The notes: generated by a model not told the origin, from the letters alone. A stretch of 8,562 bases of DNA from a bacterium (GCA_030432015.1 JAUIHJ010000342.1:1-8562); one strand, 5' to 3'. Shown: positions 1 to 6,950, counted from the stretch's first letter. Made by a program: numbers and translations.

Positions 1-1535
1 TGCCCTTCGGCCGTATGCGTGTACAGCCGTCCGCCGCCACACACGGGCAGATGTTTGATCGTGCCTTCCAGCCGTCGCGCCCACCGCATCCGCAAGGGAG
101 GACGCAGGCCTTGCGCGTTGGCATTGGTGCCGGCGAAGTCGCCGTAATTGGTGTACCAATCGAACTCGGCCGCTGCCCAGGGCCCAGTCAAAGCACTGCG
201 ACTTTGCCACAATTGCAGGTCTCGCGCAGGCAACGGGGCCTTGCCGTCGGGCCCGAGCACATACAGGTAGCCGTCCTCGCACGCCACAAAAATATTACCG
301 TTCGCCACGGCGACCGGGGCGGTGATCGGCGCGCCAAACGCCGTGGCAAATGTGACCGGTTTGGCGGCCGCAGCGTCGGTCCCAGCGCCGGCCAGCGGCA
401 CGACGTACAAGGTGCCATCGAGCCCGCCATAGACCGCATGGTCGCGTGTCAGGACGGGCGGACAGACCGACGCAGCGGCATTGAGCACCACCGGCTGCTC
501 GATGTCCGCGGTATGGCGGCAGAGTCCCAGCCCCTGCTCCGGCCGCACCCGATACACGTCACGCCCCCGAATACTAACCGGCGAGAAACTCAACAGGCCT
601 GGCAAACGAATCGAAGTCTCGGTCCCTTTTACGAACGTCGTCTCCACTTCGTCGTCGGTCAATCGCATCATTTCGACGCGTCCCGCGTTGTCGCGACGAT
701 GCCACTGCACGTACACGTTGCCGGCCGCATCAGCGCTCTGGCCAAACGTCGCGGGAAACTCCTTGCCGGCATAACTGGGAATCTCTCCGACGGCACGCAG
801 CTGGGGCTGTTCGCCTGCATCATCCAGAAACACCGTCCGCCCGCCAGCGGGCATCACGACCGTCTTGCCGACCAGGCAGATATCCCGCGAACAGACGAAA
901 TGGTCGCGCCACGTGACTCGGTCTTGCCGTGCGGCCAGCCATTCTTCGCCCCGCCACCGATCACCTTCGAATTCAACCACTTCCTTCACAAAGTCCCAGG
1001 TCCAGGCGACCGTGCCGTTGAACTCGACGGCGTAAACCTGAGCCCCAAGCGTCGCAAAATAGACGCGGTCCGTCCCAATGGCCGGTGCAGAAAAGATCGG
1101 TTCGTGACAATCAATCTCCCGGACGACCTTTCCAGTGTCCCGGTCGAGCACATAATAGTAGCCGGCCGTGGTTCCCACGTGGACGAACTTGCCCGCCACG
1201 GCTGGCGCCGCCACGTTGTTGCAGTTTCCCGCGCCGCCCCGCGTCTGGAATCGCCAAAGCGTCTTGAACGTGGTTGCATCAATCGCGAACACCATGCCAG
1301 CGCCGTCGATGACGAAGACCGTCCCAGCGCTCACCACCGGGGCCGCCACGATCCGATCGGTGAGCGGAATGGCCGCCATCAAGCCGATCGAACTCGGCAA
1401 AACAACTTCGGGAGCGTTACCCGAACGCAACGCGTTGCCCTGAAGCTGTGCCCAGTCCCCCGCGCCGGCAGAGGCACCGGCCAAGCTTGTCGCACAGATC
1501 AAGGTAACCAGGAGTCGAGATTGGAAGTTGGTCAT
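1..1535 (-). CDS. Secreted PQQ-like beta-propeller repeat protein, 3' end missing
   Basis: The minus-strand frame is open from ATG 1535 to the window edge, giving 511 codons with no stop. The N-terminus is a Sec-type signal peptide (a basic stretch, then a hydrophobic run at about residues 8-19, with likely cleavage after ASA near residue 23). Next comes GDWAQLQGN, the opening strand usual in PQQ-like/BamB-like propellers. Propeller-type repeats follow: VFVIDGAGMVFAID (73-86) then LWRFQT, YYYVLDRDTGKVV (127-138), VYFATLGAQVYAVE (158-171), AVYGGLDGTLYVVP (367-380) and IFVACEDGYLYVLGPDG (415-431). A new segment, LRMRWARRLEGTIKHLPV, begins near 481, so a second propeller half probably lies outside the window. 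No enzyme active site is visible. In this family the fold often serves as a scaffold, or as a quinoprotein when PQQ ligands are present; I cannot show PQQ binding. A purine-rich AAAGGA lies 12 bases before the ATG, a long spacing. The gene follows the ceramidase-like gene by 97 bases in the same direction, so they may be co-transcribed. Confidence 0.85.
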   Translation of the reverse strand, partial: MTNFQSRLLVTLICATSLAGASAGAGDWAQLQGNALRSGNAPEVVLPSSIGLMAAIPLTDRIVAAPVVSAGTVFVIDGAGMVFAIDATTFKTLWRFQTRGGAGNCNNVAAPAVAGKFVHVGTTAGYYYVLDRDTGKVVREIDCHEPIFSAPAIGTDRVYFATLGAQVYAVEFNGTVAWTWDFVKEVVEFEGDRWRGEEWLAARQDRVTWRDHFVCSRDICLVGKTVVMPAGGRTVFLDDAGEQPQLRAVGEIPSYAGKEFPATFGQSADAAGNVYVQWHRRDNAGRVEMMRLTDDEVETTFVKGTETSIRLPGLLSFSPVSIRGRDVYRVRPEQGLGLCRHTADIEQPVVLNAAASVCPPVLTRDHAVYGGLDGTLYVVPLAGAGTDAAAAKPVTFATAFGAPITAPVAVANGNIFVACEDGYLYVLGPDGKAPLPARDLQLWQSRSALTGPWAAAEFDWYTNYGDFAGTNANAQGLRPPLRMRWARRLEGTIKHLPVCGGGRLYTHTAEG

Positions 1536-1632
1536 TGCAGTTTCGTGTCCTTTGCCCTGTGGGGTCACACCATCGTTGCATTCGCGTCACACCGGTTCAA
1601 GCTGACAAGGTGGCTCAAGGCAACATCGCCCA

Positions 1633-3042
1633 TCATGCCAGCTTCAATAGTTTCCGCATCCCTGCGGACAGGACCGAGTCGATTTTCGGATCGCAGAAGG
1701 CGACACTCACTTCGTACCCGCCGGCGGGATACTCCTCCGCGACCGGAATATACCAGGGGCCCCCGTCGCCATAGGCCGCCGTCGCCACAAAACGTTGAGG
1801 ATCGTGCTCGCGCGCGACCGCCTGAGCACGGAGCTGGTATTCAATAAACGACTCGGCAGGCAGATGCAGCAACGAGATCTTGTTGATGTCCAGGGCACTG
1901 AGCTCGATCGGTGTTCCGCGCTGCAGACGCTGGAGCCAGCTCAGCATGTACGCGGGCCGGTTGCGATTCACAACCGAGTTACTCTTGTCGGAAATTTGCT
2001 TTTCCAGAGCAGCGATCGACAACGTATCCCGCGGTGCCGGCACCATCCCGACGGTATCCCACCGAATCGTCTCAACCGGCTTGGGCTGGAGTGTCTTGTC
2101 GGCGGCGACGATACCATCGTAGATCTTTCGTGCCAGGATTGCCCGTACGGGCTGTGACCCATCGTTGTATTTCCCGGCCGAGATATTACCGGCGCATCCC
2201 GTGAAGTAGACGTGCTGACAATCCGGCTCCTCGCGCTGCCGTTGCTTGCGAGCCAATCCGACAAAATCGCTCGTCACCCGCCCATCACCGTAGTAGCTCA
2301 TCGGGTGCGTCGCATAATAATGACAGGCGGCAATTTTCATGTCGTTGTCGTAGAACGCGACCGTTTTCAAATACGGATCGATGGTCCCTTCGGGCAGCGC
2401 CCGCAAGGCCTCGTCGCGACAACTGCTGCCGCGCATCTTACTCACCTTTCCGTCTGCCGTGCGGGCGACGCGGCGATTGGATGCGACCTGATGAACTTTC
2501 GCTTGACCGTGGGCGATGGCCGTCACCGGTCGCGCCTGCTTCAGGCCGGTCTGCACCGCCGCTCGCGCGCGATCCAGGCAACGCTGGTAGAAATCAAGGT
2601 CGACGATGTGTGGCAAGTCGCCCTGTGCGAGCACGATCTGTTCGGCGCCGAGGCAGGCGAATGGTGCGTTGTGCTGGTGCACACACTGCACCGCCACACG
2701 CTCCGGCGTCGTCCCCGCGGCCTCGGCAAGCGCCGCTCGCCACTGAACATGTGCGTCATTGAGGAGGCCCGTCCAGTCAACAGCGCACAAGACAATGGGC
2801 TCGCCGGCGCCGAGCAACACGAAACCGATCGCCTCCAGCGTGTCATCAACGTCGACCACCGGCTTGATCCAACCACCGCATAGCGAATGCCCTTGGGGCG
2901 GCGTGACGTCAAACCGGAATGGCGCCAGATGCAGGGCCCCTGCAGGCTGTTGCGCGGCGCCCAAGGGGTCGGCAAGCAGCGACCAGGCTGCCGACGCGGC
3001 CAGCGTCTGATGCAAGAACGTACGGCGGGAGGATGCGCTCAT
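1633..3042 (-). CDS. Tat-exported neutral/alkaline ceramidase-like hydrolase (N-terminal domain only)
   Basis: This is a 469-residue protein starting at ATG 3042, with GAGG five bases upstream. It opens with SRRTFL at residues 5-10, a twin-arginine motif followed by a hydrophobic stretch ending near AA at 30, so it is probably folded in the cytoplasm and exported. The rest resembles the neutral/alkaline non-lysosomal ceramidase N-terminal domain, a zinc amidase that cleaves the N-acyl bond of ceramide. Matching landmarks are VHQHNAPF (121-128, the zinc histidine region), ATHPMSYYGD (244-253, second zinc histidine at 246), CAGNISAG (283-290, nucleophile serine 288 of the usual GDVSPN-type motif), LPAESFIEY (394-402, metal glutamate 397) and YGDGGPWYIP then EEYPAGGYE (424-444, zinc tyrosine near 431). 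Canonical enzymes are much longer because of a C-terminal beta-rich domain that is absent here. Related short proteins are frequent in planctomycetes and their substrate is unknown, so ceramide is only a family-based guess. It lies upstream of the propeller gene on the same strand. Confidence 0.85.
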   Translation of the reverse strand: MSASSRRTFLHQTLAASAAWSLLADPLGAAQQPAGALHLAPFRFDVTPPQGHSLCGGWIKPVVDVDDTLEAIGFVLLGAGEPIVLCAVDWTGLLNDAHVQWRAALAEAAGTTPERVAVQCVHQHNAPFACLGAEQIVLAQGDLPHIVDLDFYQRCLDRARAAVQTGLKQARPVTAIAHGQAKVHQVASNRRVARTADGKVSKMRGSSCRDEALRALPEGTIDPYLKTVAFYDNDMKIAACHYYATHPMSYYGDGRVTSDFVGLARKQRQREEPDCQHVYFTGCAGNISAGKYNDGSQPVRAILARKIYDGIVAADKTLQPKPVETIRWDTVGMVPAPRDTLSIAALEKQISDKSNSVVNRNRPAYMLSWLQRLQRGTPIELSALDINKISLLHLPAESFIEYQLRAQAVAREHDPQRFVATAAYGDGGPWYIPVAEEYPAGGYEVSVAFCDPKIDSVLSAGMRKLLKLA

Positions 3043-3520
3043 GGGAACCTCGATGCATTCGTGAGGACGTTTCGAGAGTTCATGGTCGCCAGTGGTGCCG
3101 CCAACGCGTTGCCATCGTCACGGTCGCACAGCCGCTGGCAGTCCACTTCCACCGGTCTCGAAACGATTGCGGGTGGGAATTAACTACGAACATTCTAGCA
3201 GTTCACCGACCGCGAATGAAAGAACTTCCTCAGATGGAGGACTCGCACGAGGATCAAAGCGTCGGCGCACCGAAACCGAGCATTGCCGCCCTCGCCGCAC
3301 AGCGCGATCATTGTTTTGACTACGAGCTCGAAACAGCAGTCCGGTCCCTGGTGAGACTCGGCTTGCTGGGGTACCTCGCACCTGCTTCACCCAAACCAAC
3401 ATCGCCTACCGTGCAACCATCCAAATTGGCAACAACACGCCATCCACGGGCAGCCCTTTCGTCGAAACGCACCTGATGGTTGATCCGCCACGAGTCGACA
3501 ACCATGGAGGTTCGCAAGTC
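3043..3520. other. Intergenic stretch without a convincing gene
   Basis: These 478 bases separate the exported-protein pair from the methyltransferase gene. All are read on the minus strand, so this stretch should hold the methyltransferase's transcript end and the promoter of the ceramidase-like gene. Open frames exist on both strands, the best being a plus-strand ATG frame at 3216-3476 (86 residues, including SIAALAAQRDHCFDYELETA). It has no Shine-Dalgarno sequence and resembles no family I know. I see no tRNA, clear terminator hairpin with a T run, or repeat array. Confidence 0.5.
3192..3200 (-). promoter_or_regulatory. Candidate extended -10 element for the ceramidase-like gene
   Basis: Read on the minus strand, the bases are TGC followed by TAGAAT, five of six matches to TATAAT with an extended-10 TG. 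The -35 region at 17-base spacing (TTCATT) is poor. It would give a leader of about 140 bases before ATG 3042. This is motif reading only, and chance occurrence is possible. Confidence 0.25.
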
Positions 3521-4582
3521 CTACGAAATGGGCTGGAGGCATTCGATCCGTGAAGCCTTGCGAGACGAGTTCGTTGCGGTGGGCTGGAAGAGATAATGTG
3601 CCACGAACCATTCGACGCCTCGGCGATACCGGAACAGCTCGGCACACGCCATGAAGAAAATACGCCATCGCTGCACGTTGATCCGCGCTTCGCGGTGCGA
3701 CAGATCCTGTTGGAATCGCTCAAGAATCGTGTTGCGGTTCGCATCAAGGTTTCGCAGCCAGCCTTCGCAGGTTTGCCAGTAATGCCGGCCGTTAACGCGC
3801 CATTGCCGCTCGATCATGAGGTCGTCGGGAAATTCGCTGAACAGGTCTTCCGACGGCATCATGCCGCCAGTAAAGAAGTGGCGGCCCATCCAATTGGACG
3901 CGCCCTCGGTCTCGAACAGATAGGGCGTGTGAGCGTGGCAAAACACATGAACGAATGCCTTGCCGTCCGGCTTCATCCAACTGGAAACTCGCTGGAAGAG
4001 CATTTGGTAATTCCGCATGTGCTCGAACATCTCAACCGAAACAACACGATCGAACGTTTTTTGGATGGAAAATTCTCGCATATCTGCGGTGATGACACTG
4101 ACATTGGTCAGTCCGGCAGCGCGCGCCCGGCCTTCGATGAAGCGGCGTTGACTGTTGGAATTCGAAACCGCCGTGATTTGGCACGCGGGGTATTGCGCGG
4201 CGATCCACAATGTTAGCGCCCCCCAACCGCAGCCGAGTTCCAGGACGCTCATCCCATCCAGGATTTCGGCTCGCTCGCAGGTCTGCCTCAACATCGCGTC
4301 CTCGGCTTCGGCGAGCGTGGCGTGCTCGCTGGGAAAGTGACACGCGCTATATTTCAGTCTCGGCCCCAGGACCTGCTCGAAGAACATCGCTGGCACCTCG
4401 TAGTGCTGGAGATTTGCCGCCTCGGTGGCGACGGCCAACGGACTACGGCGAAGCTGTTCCGTAAATTCTGATCGTTCAGCTCTGGTGGCAGTCTTGATGC
4501 GCTTGGCCAGCAGTCGGCGAATGCCCACTCGGATCGCCGCGTCTGGTACGAGGCCTGTTTCAGCCAAATCAATCAGCTTCAT
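3521..4582 (-). CDS. SAM-dependent methyltransferase, CFA superfamily, coclaurine-N-methyltransferase-like
   Basis: This is a 353-residue protein. I place the start at ATG 4582, because AGGGTG lies six bases upstream and MKLIDLAETG is a natural N-terminus; a TTG eight codons earlier has no such support. Landmarks are LVPDAAIRVGIRRLL (11-25), QHYEVP (59-64), KYSACHF (77-83), SAM-binding loop LELGCGWG (114-121), the acidic EMFEHM (184-189), FVHVFCH (210-216), FFTGGMMP (236-243) and VNGRHYWQTCEGWL (263-276). Together these match my memory of plant (S)-coclaurine N-methyltransferase and its bacterial relatives along almost the whole length, including the Glu and His of EMFEHM implicated in N-methyl transfer in the plant enzymes. 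The KYSAC segment lacks the Cys of E. coli CFA synthase's QYSCAYW at the aligned position. It is probably cytoplasmic or membrane-peripheral. The substrate is unknown: it could be an amine, a phospholipid head group or an acyl chain. It is transcribed divergently from the DUF1295-to-CFA genes across 140 bases, suggesting shared control. Classification is firm, the substrate is not. Confidence 0.9.
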   Translation of the reverse strand: MKLIDLAETGLVPDAAIRVGIRRLLAKRIKTATRAERSEFTEQLRRSPLAVATEAANLQHYEVPAMFFEQVLGPRLKYSACHFPSEHATLAEAEDAMLRQTCERAEILDGMSVLELGCGWGALTLWIAAQYPACQITAVSNSNSQRRFIEGRARAAGLTNVSVITADMREFSIQKTFDRVVSVEMFEHMRNYQMLFQRVSSWMKPDGKAFVHVFCHAHTPYLFETEGASNWMGRHFFTGGMMPSEDLFSEFPDDLMIERQWRVNGRHYWQTCEGWLRNLDANRNTILERFQQDLSHREARINVQRWRIFFMACAELFRYRRGVEWFVAHYLFQPTATNSSRKASRIECLQPIS

Positions 4583-4588
4583 GGTTAT

Positions 4589-4594
4589 CACCCT
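4589..4594 (-). promoter_or_regulatory. Ribosome binding site fixing the methyltransferase start
   Basis: Minus-strand AGGGTG ends six bases before ATG 4582. It favours this start over the TTG at 4606, within whose reading frame it would otherwise lie. Confidence 0.6.
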
Positions 4595-4610
4595 GTGATT
4601 TTCCAACGCG

Positions 4611-4708
4611 GGGTTCCCTGACCGCTATCATAGTAGCGGCGCGACAACCCCTGACGCCAGCAGCCGGTAACCTTCGACTCCGTTGTCGTGGCATTCGAGT
4701 TCCCTGGC
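4611..4708. repeat. Pair of near-identical 12-mers flanking the dyad
   Basis: GGGTTCCCTGAC (4611-4622) and GAGTTCCCTGGC (4697-4708) match at 10 of 12 bases and share the octamer GTTCCCTG. On the minus strand both contain GGGAAC, which resembles the -35 element of ECF sigma promoters. I found no ECF-type -10 at the right spacing, so a repeated protein-binding site is an equal possibility. Chance is not excluded. Confidence 0.25.
4622..4639. repeat. Inverted repeat CCGCTA-N6-TAGCGG, candidate operator
   Basis: The sequence CCGCTATCATAGTAGCGG has perfect six-base arms around a six-base spacer. A second smaller dyad, CTAT-C-ATAG (4625-4633), is nested in it. The position, 40 bases from the methyltransferase start and about 84 from the DUF1295 start, overlapping -10-like hexamers, suits a regulator binding site. 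It is too short and lacks a T run for a terminator. No regulator gene is visible in the window. Confidence 0.4.
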
Positions 4709-4711
4709 GAT

Positions 4712-4717
4712 TGAGGT
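4712..4717 (+). promoter_or_regulatory. Ribosome binding site fixing the DUF1295 start
   Basis: TGAGGT lies five bases before ATG 4723. A TTG at 4711 in the same frame overlaps this site and is therefore a poor start. Confidence 0.6.
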
Positions 4718-4722
4718 CAAGC

Positions 4723-5514
4723 ATGCTCTTTGAATCCACGCTGCTCCTGAATTTGACCCTGATCGGAGTATGGCTGCTGGCGTTGTGGTTGCTGAGCCTG
4801 CTCCTGAAGAACGCCAGCATTATCGACATCTTCTGGGGGTGCGGCTTCGTGCTTGTTGCCTGGGCATCGCTGTGGCGCAGCGGCCGATGGCTGCCGGTAC
4901 CGCTGTTGGTAACGTTGATCGTCACCGTCTGGGGGCTACGCCTGGCCGGATATCTGGCATGGCGAAACATCGGCGAGTCGGAAGATCACCGCTACGCAGC
5001 CATGCGTCGACAACATGGTGCATTCTTTCCCATCGTCAGCCTGTTCACCGTCTTTGGCTTGCAGGGATTGCTGCTATGGGTCATCTCCCTGCCAATTCAA
5101 CTCGGCATCGGTGCAGGTCCCACATGGCATCTTGGCGTAGCCATTGGACTGATGCTTTGGCTGATCGGAGTAACCTTTGAAACGGTCGGGGACTATCAAC
5201 TCGCCCGCTTCAAAGCCGACCCGGCCAATCGCGGCAGCGTCATGAATCGGGGATTATGGCGTTACACACGACATCCAAATTATTTCGGTGACTTCCTGGT
5301 CTGGTGGGGGTTTTACCTGGTAGCGGTCGAGCCGAGTTCGTGGTGGTGGACGATTGTGTCTCCGCTTCTGATGTCATTCTTGCTCCTCCGCGTTTCGGGA
5401 GTCCGGCTGCTGGAGAGTTCGTTGCGGAGCCGGGTCGCCGGATACGAAGACTACGTGCGGACCACGAGCGCCTTTTTTCCCTGGCCTCCAAAGCAAACCG
5501 CGCGCTCGGACTGA
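4723..5514 (+). CDS. DUF1295 membrane protein, steroid-5-alpha-reductase-like
   Basis: This is a 263-residue integral membrane protein with about seven hydrophobic segments (roughly 5-28, 33-51, 58-80, 102-124, 134-155, 188-203 and 207-226). The C-terminal half carries the family signature: FETVGDYQLARFK (152-164), GLWRYTRHPNYFGD (177-190), then ESSLRSRVAGYEDY (231-244) and TTSAFFPWPP (247-256). The RHPNYFG block is shared with the steroid 5-alpha reductase/isoprenylcysteine methyltransferase fold, where this region contacts NADPH or the methyl donor. Most DUF1295 members have no proven reaction. NADPH-dependent reduction of a carbon-carbon double bond in a lipid is the usual guess and is inference here. 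The length is normal for the family and no key motif is missing. It is the first gene of the plus-strand set, 125 bases before the flavoprotein gene, so its substrate is likely related to that of the FAD/CFA enzymes. Confidence 0.88.
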   Translation: MLFESTLLLNLTLIGVWLLALWLLSLLLKNASIIDIFWGCGFVLVAWASLWRSGRWLPVPLLVTLIVTVWGLRLAGYLAWRNIGESEDHRYAAMRRQHGAFFPIVSLFTVFGLQGLLLWVISLPIQLGIGAGPTWHLGVAIGLMLWLIGVTFETVGDYQLARFKADPANRGSVMNRGLWRYTRHPNYFGDFLVWWGFYLVAVEPSSWWWTIVSPLLMSFLLLRVSGVRLLESSLRSRVAGYEDYVRTTSAFFPWPPKQTARSD

Positions 5515-5534
5515 CTTTTCACCTTCACCACACT

Positions 5535-5561
5535 TTGCAAGGAAGCCTGCGGAACTATAGA
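5535..5561 (+). promoter_or_regulatory. Weak candidate promoter in the DUF1295-flavoprotein gap
   Basis: TTGCAA (5535-5540) and TATAGA (5556-5561) are separated by 15 bases, each matching the sigma-70 consensus at four of six positions. They lie about 80 bases before the flavoprotein start. If real, the FAD-DUF1365-CFA trio could be transcribed apart from DUF1295. The rest of the 125-base gap shows no terminator. Confidence 0.2.
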
Positions 5562-5639
5562 TACCGGGTCGAGCGAAGATGCTAACGGCACGCTCGCTGC
5601 GACCATGATCGAATCGATTCCTCCAACGAAAGCCGGGCC

Positions 5640-6950
5640 GTGAAGCGCATCGCCATCATCGGGACAGGCATCAGCGGCAGCCTCGCCGCGCGACTGCTGG
5701 CGACCAGGCACGATGTCACCGTCTTCGAGGCCAACCACTACCCGGGGGGCCATGCGAACACCGTGGACGCCCTGATTGAAGGTCAGCGCTTCGCCGTGGA
5801 TACCGGCTTCATGGTCTTCAATCGGCGGACTTATCCAAACTTTTGCCGGATGTTGGAACTGCTGAAGATCAACTCGCATGCCAGCGACATGAGCTTCAGC
5901 GTCCGCTCGGATACGACGGGCTGGGAATACCAGGGAAGCTCATTGAATGGACTGTTCGCACAGCGGTCGAATTGCCTGCGTCCCTCCTTCTTACGAATGC
6001 TTCGCGACATTGTGCGTTTTAACCGGCTGGGTACGCGGGCCGCTGCCACCGGCGAACTTGAAGATGGCCGATCGGTCGGCGACTTCCTCAAAGCATGTGC
6101 GGTTGGCCGCCCCTTTGTGGACCAGTACCTGGTCCCGATGGCGTCGGCGATCTGGTCGAGTTCCCCGCAGTCGATCCTGGACTTTCCCGCGGACTTCATG
6201 ATCGGCTTCTTCGCCAATCATGGCCTGATGCAACTCCGGGACCGCCCCCAGTGGCGGACCATCGTAGGCGGCTCGCGAAACTACCTCAAGGCGCTCCTCG
6301 CGCCGTTGCGCGAACGCGTTCGCCTCTGCTGCCCGGTGGCCATGGTGTCGCGGCGCGAACACGGCATCCTGGTAACTCCCCGGGACGGAACGGCAGAGCT
6401 GTTCGACGAAGTCGTCTTCGCCACGCATGCCGATCAAACGCTTCGCACGCTGACGGACGCAACCCATCAAGAGCAGCAAATTCTGGGCGCATTTCCCTAC
6501 CAGGCGAACGCGGCCGTGCTGCACACCGATACCCGCCTGTTGCCGAAGCGGCGGCGTGCCTGGGCCAGTTGGAACTACCACATCGCTGCTGGGAGCGACC
6601 ATGCGGCCGCCGTCACCTACGATCTCAGTCGTCTGCAGAACCACGACTCGGCGACGCCGATTCTCCTGACGTTGAACTCGACGGAGAAAATCGACCCGGC
6701 CAAGGTCTTGCGGACCTTTAACTATCACCACCCCGCCTACTCCCGCGCGTCGCTGGCTGCGCAGCGTCGGTTCGGCGAAATCAGCGGAGCCCAGCGCACC
6801 CATTTCTGCGGCGCCTATTGGGGCTATGGTTTTCACGAAGACGGTGTCAACAGCGCGTTGGCCGTCGCTCATCAGTTTGGAGTCGAACTCGACGCATGCA
6901 TAGTTGCCTGTATGAAGGAATCGTCACGCATCGCCGCCGCGAGCCGATAG
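5640..6950 (+). CDS. FAD-dependent oxidoreductase, COG2907 type (NAD/FAD-binding, amine-oxidase fold)
   Basis: This is a 436-residue flavoprotein starting at GTG 5640. The start is chosen because the Rossmann strand begins at once: KRIAIIGTGISGSLAARLL (2-20) contains the GxGxxG dinucleotide loop, followed by VTVFEANHYPGGHANT (26-41), in which Glu30 should bind the FAD ribose and the GG pair the pyrophosphate. The segment VDTGFMVFNRRTYPNF (53-68) is typical of this family. The C-terminal FAD-closing motif is FCGAYWGYGFHEDGVNSAL (389-407). There is no signal peptide or membrane segment, so it is soluble or membrane-peripheral. The Shine-Dalgarno sequence is weak. Members of this family sit beside DUF1365 and CFA-type genes in many bacteria, and a homologous FAD-oxidase domain is fused in front of plant cyclopropane synthases. 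Oxidation or desaturation of a methylated or unsaturated acyl chain is therefore likely, though unproven. Its 3' end overlaps the DUF1365 gene by 55 bases. Confidence 0.92.
   Translation: MKRIAIIGTGISGSLAARLLATRHDVTVFEANHYPGGHANTVDALIEGQRFAVDTGFMVFNRRTYPNFCRMLELLKINSHASDMSFSVRSDTTGWEYQGSSLNGLFAQRSNCLRPSFLRMLRDIVRFNRLGTRAAATGELEDGRSVGDFLKACAVGRPFVDQYLVPMASAIWSSSPQSILDFPADFMIGFFANHGLMQLRDRPQWRTIVGGSRNYLKALLAPLRERVRLCCPVAMVSRREHGILVTPRDGTAELFDEVVFATHADQTLRTLTDATHQEQQILGAFPYQANAAVLHTDTRLLPKRRRAWASWNYHIAAGSDHAAAVTYDLSRLQNHDSATPILLTLNSTEKIDPAKVLRTFNYHHPAYSRASLAAQRRFGEISGAQRTHFCGAYWGYGFHEDGVNSALAVAHQFGVELDACIVACMKESSRIAAASR

Larger units (their letters stand above)
4583..4722. promoter_or_regulatory. 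Divergent promoter region between the methyltransferase and DUF1295 genes
   Basis: These 140 bases separate two divergent starts (ATG 4582 minus, ATG 4723 plus), so promoters for both directions should lie here unless one is borrowed from elsewhere. The centre holds a hexamer dyad (4622-4639). Inside it TATCAT (4626-4631, plus) and TATGAT (4632-4627, minus) each resemble a -10 box, five of six bases. Neither has a good -35 at 16-18 bases. The minus-strand -10 would give a leader of about 40 bases. A near-repeated 12-mer flanks the dyad. This layout would fit one regulator controlling both directions, but this is inference. Confidence 0.5.

Noticed and set aside
15..1847. Very long plus-strand open frame (610 codons)
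   Set aside because: It is antisense to the propeller gene and the end of the ceramidase-like gene. Its product is rich in Arg, His and Pro with no family pattern, whereas the minus-strand frame has a signal peptide and propeller repeats. The open frame is a by-product of GC-rich codon use.
2212..2883. Plus-strand frame of 223 codons
   Set aside because: It is antisense to the ceramidase-like gene, whose catalytic motifs are clear, and it has no recognisable motif of its own.
3477..3506. GGTTG...CAACC inverted repeat near the methyltransferase stop as a terminator
   Set aside because: The stem is only five base pairs around a 16-base loop, with no T run on the minus strand.
3596..4216. Plus-strand frame of 206 codons
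   Set aside because: It is fully antisense to the methyltransferase gene with its intact SAM motif, so it is treated as a shadow.
4583..4606. TTG start eight codons upstream for the CNMT-like methyltransferase
   Set aside because: The Shine-Dalgarno AGGGTG at 4594-4589 lies inside this extension and serves ATG 4582. The protein resembles relatives from MKLIDLAE onward.
4676..4704. ECF sigma promoter on the minus strand (GGGAAC with a downstream GTC)
   Set aside because: The spacing to the GTC-containing element is about 20 bases, too long for the usual 16-17, so I do not call a promoter there.
5991..6872. Minus-strand frame of 293 codons
   Set aside because: It is antisense to the flavoprotein gene. 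The composition is Arg/Val/Gly-rich and no domain is recognisable.
6818..6895. Extended TTG start for the DUF1365 protein
   Set aside because: The added 26 residues are Arg-rich and out-of-frame flavoprotein coding sequence. The family N-terminus begins at ATG 6896.
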